Positions 11,687 through 22,756 of a stretch of DNA of 64,000 bases are shown piece by piece; position 1 is the first letter of the stretch; every line of letters starts with the position of its first letter. This DNA comes from Aspergillus flavus (Eukaryota > Ascomycota > Eurotiomycetes > Eurotiales > Aspergillaceae), in contig NC_092406.1 in NCBI RefSeq assembly GCF_009017415.1, positions 4,960,001 to 5,024,000 of the forward strand. The letters are read 5' to 3'. The position numbers and the translations under genes were made by a program. The notes under the pieces were generated by a model. That model searched no databases. It had not been told where the DNA came from and saw only the letters and a program-made list of their open reading frames with translations.

Positions 11687-14170
11687 ATGGAGGACGGCGA
11701 GCATTTCTGTAACATTTGCGGAGGACCGCTCTCTACGAATTTCATCCAACATTCTTCCTATGACCCATGTCTTACTACTGCAAAAGGCACTGAGGTATGG
11801 GACAAAACCCTGAAGTTAAACTACTGTAATCCCCAGTACCTGACAAGATCTATAGTGGCTCAACTTCACCAGGCTCGTGCGTGCCAATATTCATGATGGA
11901 GAGGACTCGGACGAAGAAGGTGCATACTACATTAGTATGATCGTAAGTACACCCGCTGTGAGCTAGTACTTGTAATCATAATCTGAAAAGTTATAAATTG
12001 TATACTAAGCACATCTAGGGAACATACGAATACGAGCCGTCCCGTCTCTTTCGAACAAATCTGAATGGCCTTGAAAATGAACTCGAGTTCGCGGCGTGGG
12101 ATGATGGATTCATTGTGCATAATGCGTGTTTCATGATGCTCCATCAAATGGGCATGATTGATAAGCACATGACCACAATGGGACGCGAGATATTCCTCCG
12201 AATGGAAATGCGCATGTGTATCAGCAATGGCACCGTTATCAACTGGGGTGATCGCTGCTATGGCGGCGCTGGGCCATTCCAAGGACATAGGTGGACGGCT
12301 CTAGATGGCTATGAGGTGTGTATGCTCTACATCCGCTTGTCTTGTTGCTGAAGGTATTTACCCGGTCCTAGTGGCTTGTTACAAACCCCGACTATGAACC
12401 GGACTTCTCTAACCTCCTGGAAGAGGCAAGGCGCGACGGCCCAGAGGAGATTGATGCCAAACTATGGGACGAAGCAAAAGACTACGAATATGTTGATCGA
12501 TTCTGGCGCTTCCCCGTTGAGCTGCGTCATAAGATCTTGCATCTCCTCCCATCTGAGTCGCTCTTTGATGTACTGCGGGCGAGCCCGGCCTTTTGTATGG
12601 CTAGCACCGCTTTGCCCAACAAGTACTGGTACTCCGTGATTGAAGACAGGATGCCCTGGATGGAACACACTACGCTCATTAAGATACTGACCGAGACCGA
12701 AGACCCCATTGACTATAAGAGTCTCGCAGCCCGGTTAATCGAGGTTACTACCACTTCTGATGACAGGAACGGACCGTGGGATGAGTACCTAGGCTTGCAG
12801 AACCGCCGTAGAATTATGATGTGCATTGATCGGATACTTGATGACATTGAAGACTCTGTTGCAAGCCAGGACAATTACGAAGGGGTCTCAACACAGATAC
12901 TAGGCCTCTCCAGCTTTCGAGCGGTGACGTTCTTGTGTGATGCATCAATTGCTAAGAAAAATACGGACATCTATATCAGACCCGTGATTGATAATCCGCC
13001 CAGTGTTATGAATGTCAAAGTGTATTTTGGGGCGCATGGCGGCATGGTTGGTATCGAATTTCTACTGGAAGGCGATAAGTCTGGTCGTCTCGTGGGCCAT
13101 CAAACCAACTGGCTGCAGATTGTGTCGTTTCGAAAGGACGTGGTCATAAACGGCTTCGTTATATCGCTCGGTCCGATGCGTGAGTTTCACACAAACCATA
13201 TGATACACGGCCTTGCGATATTGACAGACGGCAACTATCACCATCCCTATGCCAGGTTCGGTCATTGGACCAATAATGACATAGTTCACATTCTATGCGC
13301 AAGGACTACCGAAACGTTGGTCGGTTTGAGTGCGCAATACACCGTACGTATAACCACACGGTAGAATTACTGAAAAGCAATTGCTAACTCAACCTAGGAA
13401 GACTATATATCCCAGTTCGGTATAATCGTCGCAGATCTAGCTACAGGCTCTTCGGGATTCGTGTGGGATATGGAAGGAGACCTACTAGCGACCACTCGCT
13501 GGACTGGCAATTGGCCATCGCCCGACAACGAGCCTGCGAGACTCATGCCGAGCTTGAAGCAACTCAACATCAGGAGGACCCAGACTGCTGTACAGTTCCT
13601 CGATTTTCGTTCCCGTGTAATTGACTGCATCACGGCATTCTTCCCTTTCGGCAAGGGCAAAGCAATCGGCGGCTTGCTCTTCAAGTTTAGTGATGGAACT
13701 CGACAGCTAGTCGGCAAAGCCAAGAACGATAGATCTATCTCGCGATTTGCATGTAACGTGATTACTTTTAACCCGGGTAATGAGCAAAGAATCGCCGGCG
13801 TGGCTATCTATTGCACTGATAAACGTCTGGGATCGCCGGAGCCCTGTGGAGTAAACAGCATCGTGGTAGGTAACAATTCATGTCCTTTTGCTTCCCTCTT
13901 TCGCTTAGTTTTTTTGTTTTCTTGCTGCTTCTCTTCTTCCATCTTAACATCTAATACTATCTTTTGTTCTGTACCACTAACATCTCTTATGAACAGTTCA
14001 TTACTGAACCGAGATGGAAAAATATGGTACTGGGATATCGAAGGTTTCAGTCTCCGGGCGGCTACGAGCTCAAGGGCCCGTACGAATACTACGACAAGGA
14101 GCGTATCACGGTCGGAATGCAGTTCGTCATCGAACAAGGAGTGATCACCCAGCTAGGCCTCATGCACTAG
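11687..14170 (+). CDS. F-box-like fungal protein of unknown role
   Basis: Six exons are read: 11687-11794, 11856-11942, 12019-12315, 12372-13343, 13398-13865 and 13997-14170. All introns are phase 0 with clear GT..AG signals, giving 701 residues. A zinc-like CNIC pair sits at residues 12-15, followed by an acidic stretch (GEDSDEEG). An F-box-like helix set begins near residue 207 (RFWRFPVELRHKILHLLP..). The remaining 450 residues contain repeated beta-strand-like segments (FGAHGGMVGIEFLL, GFVISLGPMREF, FLDFRSRVIDCITAFFPFG) that resemble a duplicated carbohydrate-binding-type fold, but I cannot name the domain. F-box proteins usually recruit substrates to SCF ubiquitin ligases, and this family is expanded in Aspergilli. 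The function here is unknown. The alternative first-exon readings at 11795-11855 were rejected because only this splice keeps the acidic exon in frame. Confidence 0.8.
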
Positions 14171-14449
14171 TCTACGCCGAATCTTCTACAAAGCACTCTA
14201 CCAGATGAACACTACTAAGCATGCTACTGACGAAGAGATGGAATTACGGGGCAAAGAAAATACAATAGGGACAAGAGGTTTGGAAATGCACATCAAGATG
14301 CACATCATGACCACTGTGAATATGATAAAGACATAATATGGAACAGGCTATGAAATCTCGGACCAAGTGATGCTTTTGTATACAGCACATACAGCTCACT
14401 TAGATACATAGTAGTAATGGAACTCGTGGTCGGAACAACAGACCCATAA

Positions 14450-16176
14450 CTAATAAGCATAGTATAGCACCGATTCGTCATTACCCTGGCGAATCTTTCT
14501 ATTCGCCCGAATAAGCCACATCTTCATTGCCCACGCACTGGCCGCACAGGCAAGCGAGAACGCAGCACTCGAGGACATGGCCATCGTATACCTAGGTTCA
14601 TCGGACGAGGGCCAGAGATACTACAACAGTCAGCACAACCGCTTCCGTATATCCTGTTCACCATAGTAGAAATAGAGAAAGAAAAAAAAGGAAACATACC
14701 GGCGTCCAAACAAACGAAGCATTAGCAATAGTATTAACAATAGCCAACGACGAAGCCTTCTTCTCCTTAGTCTGACCACACGTACTACTCACCCAGCCCA
14801 ACACAATACTATTAACGGCATAAGTACCAATCGCAAAAACAACCATGGCGAAGTATCTCGCCCCGGTATTGAGTGTCGCGCAGCCCAAGATGAAACCGAA
14901 GATAGCAATCGCCTTGGCAACAGTAATATGCCAGGTCCTCTCATTAAACCTACCAGAGCTCCACGACCAAACCACCGAGATTAACCCGGCAATCAAGTAC
15001 GGTGGACAAGTCAGCACGAGCGTAATAGTCGTCGAGAAGCCCAATGTCTCGACGGCAGTGGGGAAGAAATTCTTGAAGCCGTTCGCGGCCAGATGCATAT
15101 GTTGCATGAAAGCGAAGAGCCAGATCTTCGGGTCTCGGGCGGCCTCTTTCAAGCCGCTGAATGTGCTGGTTTGGTGGCGCGCGCCGACGGTATCTGCTAC
15201 GATGCGTTCGTGGGCTAGTGTTCTTTCTTCTTCGGTGAGCCAGCGGGTGACTAGGGGATCGTCGGGGAGGGTGAAGATTGATAGGACGGCAATGAGGAAG
15301 GTGACTGCGCCTTGGAGGATGAAGAGCCATTGCCAGCCACTGATGCCGGCGAGGTTATCCATGCCGTGGAAGATGCCTGCTGCGATGAGGCCGGCGAAGG
15401 CGGTTGCTAGGATGTTGCCTGTGTACAGAATCGAGATGCGAGTGGCGATTTCTTTTCGTGTGTAGAAGATCGACAGCATGTAAAGAGCTCCTATTTACGG
15501 TCAGACATGTCTGGATGGAAAGGACAAGGAGTCAAGGTGCGTCTACCTGGGTAGTATGGGGCCTCTGTTATATTGTAAGCAGATTGCTCCCTAAGGGACA
15601 TATTGAGGGGAGGTAAGAACATACCAGTAACACCGAGAAAGAACCTGACAAGTAACAGTCCCTTGAAGTCCTTCGCAAGAGCTGTAAGAGCGCTAACAAC
15701 AGCCCACAGAGCCATGCATCCAGACATATACCACGAGGGTCTCACCCTCGTAATCAACATATCTACAGACGAGGTCAGCCTACACTCACACACACTACAT
15801 CAACCAGTAATAACCAAAAAGACTCACTGCTCGGAACCTGTCCCAAGAGATATCCCACAAATAAGATTGAAACACAAGTCTGATACTCCGACGACGACAA
15901 GTTCAGATCCTCCTCGAGGTCATTCAACCGTGCCAGGGCGATGGCATTACGGTCAAGGTAGTTGAGCCAGTACATGAGCCATAAGGTGGGCATGATCCAC
16001 GTATCCAGCTTGCGGACCAGACGAATCTCCACAGGGTCTGTTTTCTTCCGTGCACCGGAGTAGTCGCCCTGGTGCTGTGGGGACTTGACTCCATCTTGAC
16101 CCAGGGTGTACTCGCGGTGGAGGGTGTCAGGCTTTTCGTCTGTGTCTGAGAGAGGGAATTTCTCTGGGTTAGACAT
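14450..16176 (-). CDS. MFS transporter, Dal5/Tna1 (allantoate-type) family
   Basis: Five exons are read: 16176-15828, 15762-15625, 15564-15547, 15490-14700 and 14620-14450, giving 488 residues. The third exon is only 18 nt, encoding the conserved EAPYYP turn before LYMLSIFYTRKE. Family features are DTWIMPTLWLMYWLNYLDRNAIALA in helix 1, GYLLGQVPS, RFFLGVTE and a final SSDEPRYTMAMSSSAAFSLA helix. The family is anion:cation symporters for allantoate, nicotinate, pantothenate and related carboxylates; the substrate here is not identifiable. An in-frame upstream ATG at 16239 would add 21 residues; 16176 is preferred because the added segment is not like the family N-terminus. Neighbours give no pathway link. 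Confidence 0.88.
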
Positions 16177-18389
16177 CTTGTCAGGCTCGTTATTCTGGAG
16201 AGAGGTAAGAAGGAATGGATTTGGGAACAGGAAGGACATGGACAGACGACCATTGAAAGGGCTTTTATACTTACATCGTCCTTGACCCGACTACGAATGT
16301 CACATCGCAGATCCTACCTGTACCCCAGATTACATCTACAAAAATTGCGGGGTTACATCCACAAGGCCAAGAGCGGTGATATCTACTTCCACGGGTTAGC
16401 CAAATCCTACAACGCGTTAACACAACCTATACTAACGTGAAGATAAAGTGTAGCCCAAAGATTGGCAAACTCTGTCCAAATATACCTCATACTCGAAAGT
16501 CGCCTTGTCGAAAAACAAGAAGATGCCCAGAGTGCTAACTGGATTTCTTTATTATCTAGAGCATGGTCTGCTTTGTCAAGGTGTGCCACGAGGCGAGGCA
16601 TGGGGTGTTAGAGATGATTCCATCATCGTTTTTCCTCCAGAGTCCAAGCTTTGCACTGCCTCCCCCAGGCTTGGCTCTGTATCTTTATCATCTCCGCAGC
16701 TAGATGGCGCCAGTGTTTACGGAGAGTGCAAGGCCGGCAATCGTCCTTGGCGTGAACTTGGCAAATGGGATGACAAAGGGCAGTAGTGGTCGGAGGTCTA
16801 AGCACGAGTCAGGGTTAGGTTCCGCAACGCGGGGACAAGATTATTAGTGCTTGGCATAGTACTTAAGGTGTGCTGGACAGCAGTGATATTATTATTGGCC
16901 GGGGTTAACATGTCCGGGGAATCTTAATCAAGAGAATGTGATGGTTGATACGGAGATTGTATGTCCGGGTACAATTATAGTAGTCGCTTGCAGCTTTGAC
17001 TGACAACGTGAGAATTCCTTCAAGAAGCATAACAATAAGCAGGGATATGACCTAGGTAGGCTGAAGCCACTTAATTGTGGCGGTTGTCCTAGCCATGACG
17101 ATCTTTGCAGGACAGTACTTGGTACCTGGTGTGGGCCCTATTAACTTGGGCCCCCTCTTAACATAATTTAAGAATGGCTACTATTCTGTGTGCTGTATTA
17201 AAAGACTCGCCCTATATGGCTTTCATGATGCTTAGGAGAAAAAAGTCAAGTTTCAATCATTGGGCCTTAGACTAGGGCAGTTTGCCCTAGTAATACACCA
17301 GACTACACCCTGGATTACACACATCACACATATCACGCCACCATGTAAGTAAACAATCAACTAGCTAGCTGTTGTCACCTCACCGGATCGCTTTTAAATT
17401 CGTTGCGCCAATAAGTTGGTTGATTGCATTCGCACCCAAGTCCTCAGCTGGATTTAAAAGTCTCCGCGGTGTATCTCGCCACTCGGCATGTGTTACTATC
17501 GAGACCACAAGGATGAACCATGTTGAGATCTATGATTAGTGATACTAACGGATCCTGTATAGTGCCGTGGATCACCTTTGAGGTCTTGATATTGTTAGGA
17601 ACTGATGTCCCCCACTTACACCGAGGTCCCTATCTACACAAGTCGGGCCGAACTATCGCCGATAGCCAAACTTTTAGGGCTAAAGTTGTTGACTCATTGG
17701 GATCCCCACTCACTCTCAGTGGGACTAGAACCGCAAACAAACATGAAAATGTTGAGAAACAAACAAAAAGGGATCCTGGTGAACCCTCGCCATAGTTCCT
17801 GGGGGTTGCTCGCTCCTCAGCTTGCATAATTCTGTGGGGAACTGCATTAACGTTCAGACCCATTTTTCCACGTCAGCACCAACCACTCAGCGTCGTCTGA
17901 TGATCTATAGCAAACCCGAGGCCTGGGGGCAATCTCCTAAACGGTCACCTCTCTCCTGGCAAGTACCTGGGAAGATGGTCTGTTTATAACAATCGTTTTC
18001 GGGCAGTCGAGGCCTTATCTATGAGGGAGGAGCCTGGAGCAGTTGACGTGACCATCGTATTCGGCGTCGTGGCAACTCTCTTCTCGGCATAGTACGTGGA
18101 TGCAAAACCGAGGGTAAAGGTGGACCCCGCATTTTATGCCCCAGTTAGTGAGCTTCTACCAACTATGCATTACTTTTACCTTGATGTTATGTCGAAGATC
18201 GGCGACTTTCTTATATAATGGGGGGATTGCGGAGCAACCGAGGGACATTTAATACCGGCTATAATGTGCCGGCTGAGGAGTACAAGATCGTCGAAGTCTC
18301 CGCATTTTTGTCCCCTCATACATATACAATTTCTGCTTTGGTAGGTCGCAGGTGTCATCTCTTTGTAATTAACTAGAACACATACCAAA
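16177..18389. other. Large intergenic region with a perfect hairpin
   Basis: No gene is supported across 2.2 kb. A perfect inverted repeat ACTAGGGCA-GTT-TGCCCTAGT is at 17271-17291. The region also holds a direct repeat TGGGCCC near 17134-17155 and a short inverted repeat CCCCACT..AGTGGGA near 17704. These could be remnants of a small mobile element, but no terminal repeats or target-site duplications were found. Confidence 0.4.
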
Positions 18390-20395
18390 ATGAGCCTCGG
18401 TGCGTATGATAGTGATTCCGATCGAGATCCTCCACTCTAATGATATCTACAGCAGCTGCAGTCGCTGGTGGAGCGACATTGGCGGCGTACCTCAACGCCA
18501 AATTCCACATCGCTAAGGATGTCTCCAGCCTTTTGAATGTCCGAAGGAGCGAGCGCGAGTATGCACGCGCCGTCTCCCAGAAACAAGGCAATATCTGGTT
18601 CTTCTTCAAAGAAACCGCTGATCGATATCCCGATATGGTCTGCATCTGGACGCGGGAGCGATCATACACATATCGTGAAATACTGGCATTCTCAAATCAA
18701 TACGCGCACTTCTTTTTATCAAAAGGTGTGAAGAAAGGTGATCTTGTGGCCTTTTATTTGCAGAACCGGGCCGAGTTCATCTTCGCGTGGCTTGGGTTGT
18801 GGAGTATTGGATGCGCGCCAGCGGCGATCAACTATAACTTGTCGGGCGATGCATTGCTGCATTGTTTGAAGATCAGTGGCGCCAAGCTGGTGCTGGTGGA
18901 TGATGATGATGAGTGCCGTGCCCGCATAGACGAGCGCAAATCCACAATTGAGGGCGACCTCGGGATGGAGCTTATCACTGTAGATCCTACGTTTACTACT
19001 ACTGTGCTGTCGCGATTTCCCACGGACGTTCCTGAGAATGGCCGTCTGGCATTGAACATGGACGGCGAGTACCCAGCTATTCTCCTCTACACATCCGGCA
19101 CTACGGGCATGCCGAAAGGCTGTGCCTTCACCATGTCCCGGTTATATACCACGGTTCTCCTACGCTCTAATGGCATGGTGACGGACAAACCAGGCCCCGA
19201 CGGCGATCGTTGGTACAGCTGTATGCCCCTTTACCACGGCACATCTGCAATTGCCATGATCAACTGCGTTGTTAGCGGAAGGGGTATTGGTCTGGGTAAG
19301 AAATTCAGTGTGCGGCAGTTCTGGAGTGACATTCGGGATTCTGAATCGACGTTTTTCGTTTATGTCGGAGAGGCAGCACGCTATCTACTCGCTGCACCAC
19401 CATCGCCTGATGATCGAAACCATCGGGTGCGTTGTATGTACGGCAACGGCCTACGTCCGGATGTTTGGGACAAGTTCCGAGAACGCTTTGGCGTACCAGA
19501 AGTTGGAGAGTTTTTCAATAGCACAGAAGGCATCTTCGCGTTGTTCAACTACAACACTGGCCCCTTTACGACCGGCAGTGTCGGTCACCACGGACTGATC
19601 ATGCGTTTGCTGTTGAACAATGTATTCATTCCGGTGGCCATTGACCCGAATACAGGCGATGTCCTCCGCGATCCCAAAACGGGGTTTGTCGTGCGAGCCC
19701 CTTACGAGACGGGCGGTGAAATCATCGTGAATGTTCCAAACAAAGAGGCCTTCCAGGGCTACTGGAAGAATGAGGATGCGACCTCCAAGAAGTTCCTGCG
19801 CGATGTGTTCCGCAAGGGCGATATTTACTATAGATCGGGCGATGCTTTGCGCCGTCAATCAGATGGCCGGTGGTACTTCTTGGACCGCTTGGGAGATACG
19901 TTCCGGTGGAAGAGCGAGAATGTGTAAGTGCCTTCATCCTTGATCTAGTTAACTGAATTGAACTGACTGTGGTGAAGTGCTACCGCAGAAGTTGCCGAAG
20001 TCCTTGGTCAATATCCCGGCATCCTCGAAGCCAATGTTTACGGCGTCACGGTTCCACACCACGAAGGACGCGCGGGCTGCGCAGCCCTTCAGATAAGCCC
20101 GGAGGCTAAGGCAAACTTCAACTTCCAAGAGCTTGCCAAATTCGCTCGTTCCCGACTTCCTAAGTACGCTGTCCCGGTGTTCCTGCGCATCGTGGAGAGC
20201 TCGACCCATATCCACAATCATAAACAGAACAAAGTGCCGCTACGAGATGAAGGCGTCGACCCAGATAGGACCGGGACTAAGGTCACGGAGGGCAAGGAAG
20301 ATCAATTCTACTGGCTGCCCCCAGGTGAGCTGTCATATAAGAAGTTTGGAAGGGGCGATTGGGAGGTATTACAGAGTGGTAAGGCTCGACTATAG
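18390..20395 (+). CDS. FATP-type very-long-chain acyl-CoA synthetase, peroxisomal
   Basis: Three exons are read: 18390-18399 (10 nt), 18453-19923 and 19978-20395, giving 632 residues. The tiny first exon (MSL + G) is supported by a clean 53-nt intron (GTGCGT..CTAATG..CTACAG) and yields MSLAAAVAGG, a usual FATP start. The AMP-binding motif YTSGTTGMPKG is at about 216-226. YGNGLRPDVW, FFNSTEG and YRSGDALR/RWYFLDRLGDTFRWKSENV are the FATP/VLACS signatures. The N-terminus is hydrophobic, consistent with membrane association, and the last residues are ARL, a PTS1. The family (yeast Fat1, Aspergillus Fat proteins) activates long or very long fatty acids to CoA esters with ATP. Peroxisomal location is inferred from ARL. 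It is convergent with the monooxygenase gene, about 120 bp apart. Confidence 0.9.
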
Positions 20396-20516
20396 TAATA
20401 GTACAAGACTTGGGTATAGAGACTATACATTCGTCAATGATCTCATGACTATCGATCTTCCTACAATAATCCACAGAATCTAGGAGAGAAATGCCATCTA
20501 ATGAGTAAAATAAAAC

Positions 20517-22130
20517 CTACACAGTTTGAAACCCCTCCCATCCTTCCAAAGCCTGTCGACACTGCTGTTCATACAGTGCCAGGCCACCTGGGAAATTCAA
20601 ATGTTCTCGCTTCTTGCCAGGTATATTAGCTCCCATATACCAGGAGTCCACGGCTGGCAACAAGGTCATATCAGTAATCTGGGTTACCAGCTCTTTCCAC
20701 TTCTGCTCTGCTTCAACGGTAGGTTCCACGTATGACAATCCGCTCTTATCGATCTTTTGAATCGCATCAATAACCCACTGGCCCTGAAGCTCAATAGCTA
20801 CCGGACCATTACTGAGCCCCGTAGGTCCATGAACTCCGTAGATCCAAAACATATTTGGATAACCATGGCTCGCCATGCCTAAGTAGTTGTGGACGCCATC
20901 CTTCCACTCCTCAGCCAACGACGTGCCGTCCGTGTTTATAAGGCCCATATTCGTGATAGGACCAGTGACTGCATCAAACCCGGTAGCTATGGCAATAGCA
21001 TCGACAGGATAAAAGTTTCCATCGCTGGTAGCGATACCGGTGGGTTTGACCTCAGCGATCTTGACTTCACGGAGATTGACAATATCAACGTTTGGTCGAT
21101 TAAACTGTTCGAAATAATCCTGCTCTAACGATGAACGTTTCGCCCCGAGAGCATGAAATGGTTCCAGCGGAGCCAGAAGATCCTTTTTCCTGGGATCAAC
21201 TATCCTCTCGCGTGTCTTCTTCGCCCAGAAATTGTATAACTCACGGTTTGCCTTTTCATCAAGCAATATGTCCGAGTAATTGTCCAGAATAAACGAAAAT
21301 CCACCCTTCTTCCAGTTCGCCTCGAACAAGGCCGCCCGCTCCGCAGTTGGAACATCGAACAATTTCGTCGGTAGGAAATCCTCCAAATTCCCACTAAATG
21401 TCTTCGCTCTGTCTTCAAAGACCTGTGGGTAGCGAGAACGGATACGTGCTTGGTCCTCCACTGTATAGATCTCCTGGCCCATGGGAAGCGCTAGATTTGG
21501 CGTTCGTTGAAAAACAGTAAGAGTGTCTGCTTCCTTGGCCCATTCTTGGATAATCTGGACTCCACTGGGCCCGGTTCCAATAACAGCGAGCTTCTTCCCT
21601 TTCACATCAACCCCCTCCCGCGGCCAGGCTGAGGAATGATATATCTCTCCCTGGAAAGACTGTAAACCAGGGAAATCAGGCACATATTGCTTTGTCACAG
21701 TTCCAACGCAGGGTAAAAAGAACCGCGAAGTCGTGGTTTTCCCATTATCGGTTTTCACCTTCCACAGGGCGCTATCCCGGTCGAACTGCGCTCCAACAAC
21801 TCTTGTTTCGAACTCGACATCTTTCTTAATATCGAGCACTTTATCCAGATGGTGGAAATATGCCTGCAACTCGTCACGCCCGGGGAATCTTTCCTTCCAG
21901 TCCCAGTCCTTCCATGCTTCTGGGATAGACAGCTGGTAGACAAAACTCTCTGTATCTACACGGGCACCGGGGTAGGTGTTCCAGTACCATACCCCGCCGA
22001 GGTCTGGCGCAGTCTCATATATTTTGCACCTATAGCCTAGCTTGCGAAGCTGGTATAGGAGGAAAATCCCAGAGAACCCAGCGCCGACGATGAGGATATC
22101 ATAATCTGGTTTGGAGGGAGATTGTGTCAT
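20517..22130 (-). CDS. Baeyer-Villiger / flavin-containing monooxygenase
   Basis: An intronless gene encoding 537 residues, the normal length for cyclohexanone-monooxygenase-like enzymes. It shows the FAD motif IVGAGFSGI at 14-22, DLGGVWYWNTYPGAR, the Baeyer-Villiger fingerprint FQGEIYHSSAWP at 159-170 (FxGxxxHxxxW[P/D]) and the NADPH motif VIGTGPSGVQ shortly after, followed by an ATG-type IAIATGFDAVTG. Members insert oxygen next to ketones to give esters or lactones using NADPH and O2. The exact substrate cannot be told. It lies tail-to-tail with the acyl-CoA synthetase and in the same orientation as the hydantoinase. No polyketide or terpene gene is nearby, so a secondary-metabolite role is not supported. 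Confidence 0.9.
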   Translation of the reverse strand: MTQSPSKPDYDILIVGAGFSGIFLLYQLRKLGYRCKIYETAPDLGGVWYWNTYPGARVDTESFVYQLSIPEAWKDWDWKERFPGRDELQAYFHHLDKVLDIKKDVEFETRVVGAQFDRDSALWKVKTDNGKTTTSRFFLPCVGTVTKQYVPDFPGLQSFQGEIYHSSAWPREGVDVKGKKLAVIGTGPSGVQIIQEWAKEADTLTVFQRTPNLALPMGQEIYTVEDQARIRSRYPQVFEDRAKTFSGNLEDFLPTKLFDVPTAERAALFEANWKKGGFSFILDNYSDILLDEKANRELYNFWAKKTRERIVDPRKKDLLAPLEPFHALGAKRSSLEQDYFEQFNRPNVDIVNLREVKIAEVKPTGIATSDGNFYPVDAIAIATGFDAVTGPITNMGLINTDGTSLAEEWKDGVHNYLGMASHGYPNMFWIYGVHGPTGLSNGPVAIELQGQWVIDAIQKIDKSGLSYVEPTVEAEQKWKELVTQITDMTLLPAVDSWYMGANIPGKKREHLNFPGGLALYEQQCRQALEGWEGFQTV

Positions 22131-22756
22131 TTTTTATGCTGAAAGATATGCACTTGGATAAAAGAGATAAGAGGATACAGCGAAAAGTGAATTGTTCTGG
22201 GAAGTGTTGTGGCTCTATGCATTTTATACCTTGACATTTTCATCGACGGGAGTTTGGCCCCCAGATGGGTCCTCTTCATCCCCGCCAATTATTCAGTATC
22301 ACTTCTTTTACGGCGTCATTAGGATGTGTATAGCGCAGCGGCTGACCAGGCTGATAGATAAATACTATTCCGAAAAGGAAGAGGGGCCGACCCTGCAGTG
22401 TAAGATTTGGCGTTCATTGGTGGGTATTCTAGGCTTAAGGGCTGAGTATTTCTCTTTTCGAAGATCCTAGCCTCATGGGAATAAGCACTAGAGATGTGTC
22501 TCCACAATGTTACGAGCTAGCCAATGAATCTATTTGGTGGTCATCCAAATATCGCCAGGATCGTCGAGGTGGCTATACTTATCTATTGCGACGTTCTGTT
22601 GTCTTCTGGAGATTAGGGTTGTCAAGATCAGGTGCGATGAGGCCTATGTAAGACGACCAAGCCCGCATTTATCAGCAAATCCCATCTCTGTGCTTCTTAG
22701 TACTCACTTTGGATGTTCCAACAAGTAGTATATATCATTTAGATTCTATCCAACAC
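22131..22756. other. Intergenic, nothing recognised
   Basis: This is the promoter of the monooxygenase and the 3' flank of the hydantoinase-DUF917 gene. No gene or repeat was recognised. Confidence 0.4.

Noticed and set aside
11795..11855. Reading the F-box gene first exon straight through to the stop near 11896
   Set aside because: Splicing 11794 to 11856 removes a 61-nt intron with good signals and restores the acidic exon that matches the family.
16177..18389. Intact transposon in the large gap
   Set aside because: There are no transposase-like frames, long terminal repeats or target duplications, only short inverted repeats.
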